This document shows positions 1-5,373 of a stretch of DNA of 6,520 nucleotides, in pieces. The stretch covers positions 3,464 through 9,983 of the forward strand of contig DJVD01000058.1 in NCBI GenBank assembly GCA_002440805.1, written 5' to 3'. Every line of letters starts with the position of its first letter. Within the stretch, counting starts at the first letter, position 1. Source of the stretch: Chloroflexi bacterium UBA6265 (GTDB lineage: Bacteria; Chloroflexota; Chloroflexia; Thermomicrobiales; UBA6265). Under the pieces are notes generated by a model. It did not search any database, was not told where the DNA came from, and was given only the letters and a program-made list of their open reading frames with translations. A program made the position numbers and the translations under genes.

Positions 1-44
1 GGTTCTTCACCCACGCTGCGCGTGGTTTCAGGATTGGGAACACT
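1..44 (+). repeat. Leader with repeat unit and hairpin before the pseudoenzyme gene
   Basis: Positions 14-34 carry one repeat unit (CGCTGCGC, five-base spacer, TTCAGGAT) that matches the unit at 2390-2410 at both eight-base ends. A perfect six-pair hairpin overlaps it: CCACGC 11-16 pairs with GCGTGG 20-25 around the loop TGC. GGTTCTTCA at 1-9 resembles GGTTCCTTCA at 2376-2385, so the window probably starts inside a preceding unit. AGGA 30-33 or GGGAA 36-40 could serve as ribosome site for ATG 45. Confidence 0.5.
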
Positions 45-911
45 ATGGCAACGGCTATCGGCGTGCTCTGTGCACGCGTGAGAGTGGAAGAAAAGCTGGT
101 GATCGCGGCGCTGGAACGTGCCGGTGTTGTTGCCATGCCCATCCCGCCCGCTGTCATGCCGTTGCCGACCTGCCCAACCCTGCACGATGTGCAGAAAATC
201 ACCGCCGGTATCACCGGTAGCGAGGATATCGTGCCGCTGGTGATGATCGACCGCATCGCCAATCGCGCCGTTGGCCGCAGTATCAATCGACTGCTGCGTA
301 ACGCCGGTGTCGTGATCGTCGATGCCGGTGTCGCCAGCAGGCGTAATCGCCTGCAGGTGGCCTCGGTGTGGGACAAGGCCGGTGTGCCGCGCCCGCCCGC
401 GCTGGCTGCGTTCTCGGAAGCAACCGCCATGGCGGCCGTCGGCCAGCTTGGCTTTCCGGCCACCATGTTCCCAATGTTGCATAGCAGCCCGGCGGCCAGC
501 CTGCCGGATGCTGATACGGCGGATGCGGTGATTGAACATCGGGTGGTGCTTGGCACCGCCGAGGAAGAGATTGTGATGCTGCAGGCGGGAGCGCTGGTGG
601 GGGATACCGAGTGGTATCGCATACACGTTGCCGGTTTTGCAGCTATCGCGGTTGATGGCGACAACATCCCGCCCTCAGGGGCTATCGCGGTGGCCGAGCA
701 TGCTGCGCGTGTGCTGGATGCCGGTAGCATCGCGATCGATGTCGCCCATATCGACGGTATGTGGGTGGCGTGGGATGCGTTTCCGCTGGCCGATTTCCGC
801 AAGGCCACCCAACTCGGAGATGTGTCCGTGGCAGATGCGATCGCCGCCCACGCGCTACGAAAGCTGGCGGCGCGGGCAGGGGAGGTGAGGGATGTCGCTC
901 TCACTCACTGA
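45..911 (+). CDS. Degenerate LysX/RimK-like ATP-grasp protein (probable pseudoenzyme)
   Basis: A 288-residue protein that aligns along its whole length with the two intact LysX-family ligases downstream. The N-terminus ([14 protein letters not shown], 5-18) matches [14 protein letters not shown] of the 3305 protein. The middle (AGVPRPPALAAFSEATAMAA, about 112-131) matches its [20 protein letters not shown], and VIEHRVVLG (162-170) matches LLEHKVTLG. The active site is gone: the ATP-binding LKP..GSWGR segment reads MFP..SSPAA (141-151), CGDK is SRRN (98-101), the GRDIR and [10 protein letters not shown] motifs are absent, and the metal-binding NEVN segment reads WDAF (243-246). Ligase activity is therefore unlikely. 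A regulatory or scaffolding role towards LysW, LysK or the active ligases is inference. ATG 45 aligns with the start of the 3305 protein. The frame stays open upstream to the window edge, so a longer N-terminus cannot be excluded. The gene overlaps lysK by 20 nt. Family relationship is secure; function is unknown. Confidence 0.85.
   Translation: MATAIGVLCARVRVEEKLVIAALERAGVVAMPIPPAVMPLPTCPTLHDVQKITAGITGSEDIVPLVMIDRIANRAVGRSINRLLRNAGVVIVDAGVASRRNRLQVASVWDKAGVPRPPALAAFSEATAMAAVGQLGFPATMFPMLHSSPAASLPDADTADAVIEHRVVLGTAEEEIVMLQAGALVGDTEWYRIHVAGFAAIAVDGDNIPPSGAIAVAEHAARVLDAGSIAIDVAHIDGMWVAWDAFPLADFRKATQLGDVSVADAIAAHALRKLAARAGEVRDVALTH
881..885 (+). promoter_or_regulatory. Shine-Dalgarno site of lysK
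   Basis: GGAGG followed by TGAGG, six bases before ATG 892 and inside the 3' end of the upstream pseudoenzyme gene. It fixes the lysK start and makes reinitiation by ribosomes finishing the upstream gene plausible. Confidence 0.75.
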
Positions 912-2010
912 TCTCACGGCCCAGGACCAGGCGGATATCGAACTACTGCGCTCACTGGTGGCCATCCCCAGCCTCTCCTACCAGGAGCGCGATGCCGTGC
1001 ACTACCTGCGCGGCGTGATGCAATCGCGCGGATTCGAATTGATCGAGTCTGAGGCGGGGAGTGTTATCGGTCGCATCGGATCCGGCGATACCCACATCGT
1101 GTTGCTGGGCCACATCGATACGGTGGCAGGACATATCCCTGTCGAGATTGTGGACGGCGTCTTGTGGGGTCGCGGCGCTGTGGATGCCAAGGGTCCGCTG
1201 GCCACCTTTGTGGCTGCGGCCAGCATGGCAGCGGCAGAATTGAACTGCACCGTCACGGTTGTCGGCGCTGTTGGTGAAGAGGTGATCGGTTCGCCAGGGG
1301 CGACCGAGATCGCCACCTGGGAAGCACCCGATTTCTGCATCATCGGTGAGCCGAGCGGGTGGGATGCCGTTTGCCTCGGCTATCGCGGTTCCTATTCGCT
1401 GATCTATACATTGAAACGAAGCTCGCGCCACACCGCGGGCCCCGGCGAATCCGTGGCCCAGGAGGCCGTGGCGTTCTGGAACGCGTTGCAGGCGGAAATC
1501 GCCATCTGGAACAAGGATGCCAAGGGTAATTTCTGGAGCATCGGTCCCAGCCTGCGTTCGTTCAACACCACCAGTAACGGCCTGGAGGATATCGCCACGC
1601 TGTCGATTGGCCTGCGCCTGCCGCCCGAACTCGATGTCCTTGCCCTCAGCGCGCGACTGCATGAGATCGCAGGTGATGCCGAGATTGAAGTCGACGGCCT
1701 GCAGGAGGGGTATCGCACCAGCAAGCAGAGCAAACTGGTGCCGCCATTCCTGCGCGGTATCCGCGCCGAAGGTGGCAAGCCGGGGTTCACGCTGAAGCTC
1801 GGCACATCGGATATGAATGTGGTGGGCCCGGCGTGGGGATGCCCGATCGTGGCGTATGGTCCCGGCGATTCCAGCCTCGATCACACGCCGGATGAGCGGA
1901 TCGAGCTGGCGGAGTATTTGAAGGCAAGAAATGTTCTCGCGCAAGTGCTGAGGAGCCTCGGAGAGGCGACGAAGGATCTCCCGCCGAAGGCGGTCCAAGA
2001 TGCTGGCTGA
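892..2010 (+). CDS. lysK: LysK-type [LysW]-lysine/ornithine hydrolase (M20 metallopeptidase)
   Basis: A 372-residue M20-family zinc hydrolase. In the LysW pathway LysK cleaves the isopeptide bond that holds lysine (or ornithine) on the C-terminal glutamate of LysW, the last step in the cytoplasm. The di-zinc site is complete: H74 in GHIDTV, D98 in GRGAVDAKG, the catalytic E129 followed by ligand E130 in VGEE, E153 in IIGEPS, and H331 in SLDHTPDE. H180 in RHTAGP, in the lid/dimerisation domain (about 165-275), matches the conserved histidine that completes the active site in M20 enzymes. Length is slightly above that of typical LysK. The start at ATG 892 is supported by GGAGG at 881-885, six bases upstream, inside the end of the preceding gene, which suggests translational coupling. 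Family alternatives are ArgE, DapE or carboxypeptidase G2-like enzymes; the neighbouring LysX and LysY genes favour LysK. Confidence 0.88.
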   Translation: MSLSLTDLTAQDQADIELLRSLVAIPSLSYQERDAVHYLRGVMQSRGFELIESEAGSVIGRIGSGDTHIVLLGHIDTVAGHIPVEIVDGVLWGRGAVDAKGPLATFVAAASMAAAELNCTVTVVGAVGEEVIGSPGATEIATWEAPDFCIIGEPSGWDAVCLGYRGSYSLIYTLKRSSRHTAGPGESVAQEAVAFWNALQAEIAIWNKDAKGNFWSIGPSLRSFNTTSNGLEDIATLSIGLRLPPELDVLALSARLHEIAGDAEIEVDGLQEGYRTSKQSKLVPPFLRGIRAEGGKPGFTLKLGTSDMNVVGPAWGCPIVAYGPGDSSLDHTPDERIELAEYLKARNVLAQVLRSLGEATKDLPPKAVQDAG

Positions 2011-2347
2011 TTACATCTCTCGCCAACCGAACATCTGCGCAGTGTATCTACTGTCGAACCCGAGCCGTTCACTCTATGTGGGGGCATCGACAGACCTTGA
2101 ACGCCGACTGTTTGAACACAAGACTCATTTCTTTGCCGGGAGCCATACGGACAAATACAACATCAATCGGCTCGTATGGTTCGAATGCCATCCTGATTGG
2201 GATCAAGCGCATGCTCGTGAGCTAATGATAAAAGGGTGGGTTCGAGAGAAGAAGATTGCGCTGATTCAGGCCGAAAACCCTCGTTGGCTCGATTTGAGCT
2301 ACGGATTGTTTGGTTGGAGTTCTTCCCGGTTTCGAGGATTAGACTGA
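2000..2347 (+). CDS. Small GIY-YIG nuclease-family protein (YhbQ/UPF0213-like)
   Basis: A 115-residue protein made of one GIY-YIG domain. The two signature strands appear as VYLL (15-18) and LYVG (25-28), 7 residues apart start-to-end as in this family. They are followed by the catalytic-arginine helix TDLERRLFEH (31-40), the KYNINRLVWFE strand (52-62), the metal-binding glutamate E74 in AHARELMIKGW (70-80), and the closing NPRW (93-96). This matches the short bacterial GIY-YIG proteins whose cellular role is poorly defined; repair or DNA-processing roles have been proposed for relatives. ATG 2000 overlaps the lysK stop by 11 nt, with GAAGG at 1986-1990 as a possible ribosome site. By hand count 2101-2280 is about 49% G+C against about 62-63% in sampled 60-nt stretches of the flanking genes, which suggests later acquisition. 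It has no obvious job in lysine synthesis and may simply ride in the operon. Confidence 0.85.
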   Translation: MLADYISRQPNICAVYLLSNPSRSLYVGASTDLERRLFEHKTHFFAGSHTDKYNINRLVWFECHPDWDQAHARELMIKGWVREKKIALIQAENPRWLDLSYGLFGWSSSRFRGLD

Positions 2348-2414
2348 CCGCAGCATTTGGACGCGCTTCGCGCGGGGTTCCTTCAGGATCGCTGCGCTCA
2401 CCTTCAGGATTAAC
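2348..2414 (+). other. Intergenic gap with repeats before the first ligase gene
   Basis: This 67-nt gap holds a short hairpin (stem CGCGC 2362-2366 with GCGCG 2370-2374, loop TTC) and two tandem repeat units ending in TTCAGGAT. The last unit also supplies AGGA (2406-2409), the likely ribosome-binding core for ATG 2415. I see no convincing promoter hexamers and no T-tract. Confidence 0.5.
2364..2410 (+). repeat. Two tandem copies of a CGCT(G/T)CGC...TTCAGGAT repeat unit
   Basis: Unit A covers 2364-2389 (26 nt) and unit B covers 2390-2410 (21 nt). Both begin with CGCT(G/T)CGC and end with CCTTCAGGAT, the exact 10-mer lying at 2380-2389 and 2401-2410. A further 21-nt unit with the same two ends lies at 14-34, upstream of the pseudoenzyme gene. 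The arrangement looks like an interspersed intergenic repeat that has come to contain the ribosome-binding site. A regulatory role is possible but unproven. Confidence 0.6.
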
Positions 2415-3308
2415 ATGACCCCACTTATCGATCAATCCGGACTCAAACTCGGTGTGCTGGTTTCCTGGCTGCGGCAGGAGGAGAAGCTCATCCTTGCGGC
2501 TGCCCGCGCCCGGGGGATGGAGGTGACACCGATTTTCGATCGCAACCTCACCCTCAATCTTTCCGCCCCCACGGCGAAGGAGAGCGGCATCGATATCGAT
2601 GTTTTGCTCGATCGCTCGGTTGCCCACTCACGCGCCGGCTATACCCTGTGGGCGATGCAACGGTGGGGCATCCCCACGCTCAATACTGCCGATTCGGTCA
2701 GCATTTGCGATGACAAGGCCCGCGCCAGCATGGTGCTGGAAGCGGTCGGCATTCCCAGCCCGAAAACATTCGTCGCGTACTCCGTCGAATCCGCCATTGC
2801 CGCCTGTGAGCAGCTTGGTTATCCGGCGGTGATGAAACCGGTGGCCGGTAGTTGGGGCCGGTTGATCAGCAAGGTGAACGGTCCCGACCAGGCGCGGGCA
2901 ATCATTGCCCAGAAAAGCGAGCACGGCTCGATCCTGCATGAGATTTTTTACATCCAGGAGTTCATCGAGAAACCGGGCCGCGATATCCGCGCCTATGTAG
3001 TTGGTGGCGATATCGTTGCTGCCTCCTATCGCACCAGCGAGCACTGGATCACTAATGCCGCGCGCGGAGCCGTGAGTGTGCCGTGCCCGGTGACACCGGA
3101 GATCGAGGATCTCGCCCTGCGCGCATGTGCAGCGGTGAATGCCCGCCTCGCCGGTGTGGATCTGATCGAAACCAACGAGGGCCTGAAGGTGATCGAGGTC
3201 AACACCGGCGGCGAGTTTAAGGGACTCATGACCACTACGGATCGCGATATCGCCGGCGAGATCGTCGAGGAAGCGTGGCGCGTGTACAAGGATGGAGTGC
3301 CAGCATGA
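2415..3308 (+). CDS. lysX: LysX-family LysW-amino acid ligase, paralogue 1 (ArgX-like motif)
   Basis: A 297-residue ATP-grasp ligase of the LysX/RimK family, which joins the alpha-amino group of aminoadipate (LysX) or glutamate (ArgX) to the C-terminal glutamate of the carrier LysW, using ATP. Visible motifs are RQEEKLI (20-26) near the N-terminus, [10 protein letters not shown] (140-149) at the ATP site, FYIQEFIEK (178-186), GRDIR (188-192), [14 protein letters not shown] (205-218), and the metal-binding IEVN (260-263). The loop after the metal site reads TGGEFKGLM (264-272). From memory, EFKG-type loops resemble Sulfolobus ArgX, whereas Thermus LysX has HTMEFKNS. Glutamate loading is therefore my tentative call for this copy. 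The N-terminus is about ten residues longer than in the neighbour. The start at ATG 2415 has AGGA five bases upstream. The stop overlaps the next ATG (ATGA), so the two ligases are probably made together. Family assignment is strong; substrate is uncertain. Confidence 0.88.
   Translation: MTPLIDQSGLKLGVLVSWLRQEEKLILAAARARGMEVTPIFDRNLTLNLSAPTAKESGIDIDVLLDRSVAHSRAGYTLWAMQRWGIPTLNTADSVSICDDKARASMVLEAVGIPSPKTFVAYSVESAIAACEQLGYPAVMKPVAGSWGRLISKVNGPDQARAIIAQKSEHGSILHEIFYIQEFIEKPGRDIRAYVVGGDIVAASYRTSEHWITNAARGAVSVPCPVTPEIEDLALRACAAVNARLAGVDLIETNEGLKVIEVNTGGEFKGLMTTTDRDIAGEIVEEAWRVYKDGVPA
3294..3297 (+). promoter_or_regulatory. Shine-Dalgarno site deciding the second ligase start
   Basis: GGAG lies seven bases before ATG 3305. 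It favours this start over the in-frame ATG at 3275, which would add ten residues ([10 protein letters not shown]) that overlap the preceding coding region and have no counterpart in LysX proteins. Confidence 0.65.
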
Positions 3309-4174
3309 CGATCAAGGTAGGGATGTTACAGAGCCGCGTGCGTGTGGAGGAAAAGCTCCTTGCCGAGGAGTTGACCCGTCGCGGCGTGGAACTGATTCGA
3401 TTTGACGATCGCGAGTTCACGCTCGATCTGCTGGCCCCGGATCAGCATTTCCTCGCCTGCGATGTGGTGCTGGAGCGATGCATCAATCACCTGCGCGCCC
3501 TGTACACGTTGCGCATCCTCAACGATTGGGGCGTGCCCACGGTGAATATGTATGAGATCGCACAGATCTGTGGCGACAAGCTGCTCACCACTGCTGCCCT
3601 CGTGCGGGCAGGGATACCTACCCCACGGACGATGGTGGCCTATACCGAGGAAAGCGGTATCGCCGCGATCGAGCAGATGGGCTACCCGGTGGTGCTGAAG
3701 CCTGCCGTCGGCAGTTGGGGTCGGCTGCTCAGCCGCGTCAACGACCGTGATGCGGCCGAGGCATTGCTGGAGCATAAGGTCACGCTGGGCTCGTTCCACC
3801 ATGGCGCGTTCTATATTCAGGAGTTCATTGAGAAGAAGGGGCGCGATATACGCACCTTTGTGGTTGATGGCGAAACCATCTGCGGCATTTACCGCACCAG
3901 CGAGCACTGGATCACCAACACTGCCCGCGGTGCAGTGGCCACGAACTGCCCGATCACGCCGGAACTGGACGATCTCAGTCGCCGCGCAGCCGAGGCTGTC
4001 GGTGGTGGCGTGGTGGCGATCGATTTGTTTGAAACCGGGGACGGCCTGATGGTGAACGAGGTGAACTACACCATGGAGTTCCGCAACAGCATCCATACCA
4101 CGGGCGTGGATATCCCCGCCAAGATCGTGGATTACGTCATCAAGGTCGGCGAGCAGCACGCTGCCAGCCGATAA
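3305..4174 (+). CDS. lysX: LysX: alpha-aminoadipate-LysW ligase
   Basis: A 289-residue ATP-grasp enzyme expected to attach alpha-aminoadipate to LysW, protecting its amino group for the later kinase, reductase and aminotransferase steps of lysine synthesis. Motifs in order: RVRVEEKLL (11-19), CGDKLLT (89-95), [10 protein letters not shown] (131-140) for [12 protein letters not shown] (169-177), GRDIR (179-183), [10 protein letters not shown] (196-205), and the metal-binding NEVN (251-254). The following stretch, [17 protein letters not shown] (255-271), is nearly the sequence I recall for Thermus LysX, which supports aminoadipate specificity. The start is set at ATG 3305, where TGA of the preceding ligase overlaps as ATGA and a GGAG ribosome site fits; a longer form from ATG 3275 is possible but unlikely. 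It shares long motif blocks with the upstream paralogue, including a 23-nt exact DNA match (3030-3052 with 3893-3915), yet third positions have mostly diverged, so the duplication looks old. Confidence 0.92.
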   Translation: MTIKVGMLQSRVRVEEKLLAEELTRRGVELIRFDDREFTLDLLAPDQHFLACDVVLERCINHLRALYTLRILNDWGVPTVNMYEIAQICGDKLLTTAALVRAGIPTPRTMVAYTEESGIAAIEQMGYPVVLKPAVGSWGRLLSRVNDRDAAEALLEHKVTLGSFHHGAFYIQEFIEKKGRDIRTFVVDGETICGIYRTSEHWITNTARGAVATNCPITPELDDLSRRAAEAVGGGVVAIDLFETGDGLMVNEVNYTMEFRNSIHTTGVDIPAKIVDYVIKVGEQHAASR

Positions 4175-4256
4175 CATTCATTCATCGTATGCTCGGGGTT
4201 TGTTCCCCGAGCCAGGGAAGTCCGGGTAGCAAACCCGAATCTACGGAAGGTATCTC
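4175..4256 (+). other. Intergenic gap with two inverted repeats between lysX and lysY/argC
   Basis: This 82-nt gap holds a perfect eight-pair hairpin (4191-4212) and a weaker five-pair one (CGGGT 4223-4227 with ACCCG 4233-4237), followed by GGAAGG (4245-4250), the ribosome site of the reductase gene. The absence of a T-tract argues against a classical terminator, so read-through into the reductase gene is likely. Confidence 0.5.
4191..4212 (+). repeat. Perfect 8-bp hairpin (inverted repeat)
   Basis: GCTCGGGG (4191-4198) pairs exactly with CCCCGAGC (4205-4212) around the six-base loop TTTGTT. It is strong for its length, but neither strand has a run of T after the stem. It may stabilise the transcript 3' end of the ligase genes or be part of an interspersed repeat. 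Confidence 0.6.
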
Positions 4257-5309
4257 ATGACCCAACTCACGGCATCTATTATCGGCGGATCTGGCTACGC
4301 GGGCGGCGAACTCGTGCGCCTGCTGCTGATGCATCCCAACATCGAACTTACCCAGGTCACCAGCGAGCGCCAGGCTGGCAAGTTCGTGAAGACCACGCAT
4401 CCGAACCTGCGCGAGGTCACCAACCTCAAGTTCATCGCCAGCGCCGACCTCAAACCCACCGACCTGCTTTTCCTCGCGTTGCCACATGGTGTCAGCATGG
4501 AGAAATTGCCGCAGGTGCGCGATCTCGCCCCCGTGGTGATCGACCTCAGCTCCGATTTTCGACTGAATAATCCGGGCGATTACGATGTCTGGTACGGCCA
4601 CCAACATAACGACCTTGAGGCACTCGGGAACTTTGTCTACGGCATGCCCGAACTGCATCGCGAGGAAATCTCCACCGCCGACTGGATCGCTTCGCCGGGT
4701 TGCATGAGCACTACCTCTATCCTCGGCCTCTATCCGCTCTTCCGTGCCGGGGTGGTCGATACCAGCCTGCCGACAATTATCGAGGCGAAAACCGGCAGTT
4801 CCGGTTCCGGTGGCGCACCCAGCCTTTCCAGCCATCATGCCGAGCGCAGTGGTGTGATCCGCTCGTTCAAACCCACTGGCCATCGTCACACCGCCGAGAT
4901 CGTGCAGGAACTTACCTTTGCCGACGTCGCCCCGAATGTCAGCTTCAGCGCCACCTCGATCGAGGCCGTGCGCGGCATTCTCGCCACGAGCCACGTCTTT
5001 TTGAATGAAGACCTGGACGACAAGGCGCTGCGCAAGATCTATCGCGAGGCCTACAAGGATGAGCCCTTCATGCGTCTGGTCAAGGAAACAGCGGGCGTGC
5101 ATCGCTATCCGGAACCGAAGCTGCTCAGTGGCAGCAACTGGTGCGATGTTGGCTTCGAGCGCGATCCGCACAGTCGCCGCGTGGTGGTGATGGCCGCGAC
5201 AGATAACCTGATGAAGGGTGCCGCCGGCCAGGCCGTGCAGGCGATGAATATCCGCATGGGCTTCGGCGAACGCACCGGCCTCGAGTTCCCCGGGTTGCAT
5301 CCGATCTGA
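4257..5309 (+). CDS. argC: LysY/ArgC-type acyl-phosphate reductase
   Basis: A 350-residue NADPH-dependent reductase of the ArgC family, which converts the gamma- or delta-phosphorylated acyl intermediate to the semialdehyde. In this cluster the substrate is probably LysW-aminoadipyl phosphate (LysY), perhaps also LysW-glutamyl phosphate. The N-terminal Rossmann fold begins with IIGGSGYAGGEL (8-19). The catalytic cysteine is C149 in SPGCMSTTSI, and the catalytic histidine is in GHRHTAEI (H209 to H211 region). The substrate-phosphate loop reads KTGSSGSGGAP (178-188), and the C-terminal NLMKGAAGQAVQAMN (317-331) is the family hallmark. Length is normal. GGAAGG at 4245-4250, six bases before ATG 4257, supports the start. 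ArgC and LysY cannot be told apart by catalytic residues alone; the adjacent LysX and LysK genes favour the LysW-linked form. The gene lies 82 nt after lysX, farther than the overlapping genes upstream. Confidence 0.92.
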   Translation: MTQLTASIIGGSGYAGGELVRLLLMHPNIELTQVTSERQAGKFVKTTHPNLREVTNLKFIASADLKPTDLLFLALPHGVSMEKLPQVRDLAPVVIDLSSDFRLNNPGDYDVWYGHQHNDLEALGNFVYGMPELHREEISTADWIASPGCMSTTSILGLYPLFRAGVVDTSLPTIIEAKTGSSGSGGAPSLSSHHAERSGVIRSFKPTGHRHTAEIVQELTFADVAPNVSFSATSIEAVRGILATSHVFLNEDLDDKALRKIYREAYKDEPFMRLVKETAGVHRYPEPKLLSGSNWCDVGFERDPHSRRVVVMAATDNLMKGAAGQAVQAMNIRMGFGERTGLEFPGLHPI

Positions 5310-5326
5310 GTTTGGCTGTGCCAAAC
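5310..5326 (+). repeat. 7-bp hairpin directly after lysY/argC stop
   Basis: GTTTGGC (5310-5316) pairs exactly with GCCAAAC (5320-5326) around the three-base loop TGT, starting at the base after the stop codon. No T-tract follows. The next bases (AAACCCGGATC, 5323-5333) match AAACCCGAATC at 4231-4241 in ten of eleven positions, suggesting related intergenic elements on both sides of the reductase gene. Confidence 0.5.
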
Positions 5327-5373
5327 CCGGATCCCCCGAAATGTCGCTACCGGATTCCTGAGGGTGAACACGC

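Noticed and set aside
952..1998. Long open frame on the minus strand opposite lysK (348 codons)
   Set aside because: It mirrors a clear M20 enzyme with a complete zinc site on the plus strand, and its product shows no recognisable motifs. Long antisense frames are common in G+C-rich genes.
225..4114. Eight GATATC sites between 225 and 4114, more than chance
   Set aside because: Most or all come from the Asp-Ile codon pair GAT ATC or similar in-frame codon choices in these proteins; codon preference explains them.
4191..4212. Hairpin as an intrinsic terminator after lysX
   Set aside because: The stem is strong, but no run of T follows on either strand.
5310..5326. Hairpin after lysY/argC as an intrinsic terminator
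   Set aside because: The bases after the stem are CCGGATCCCCCG, with no T-tract.
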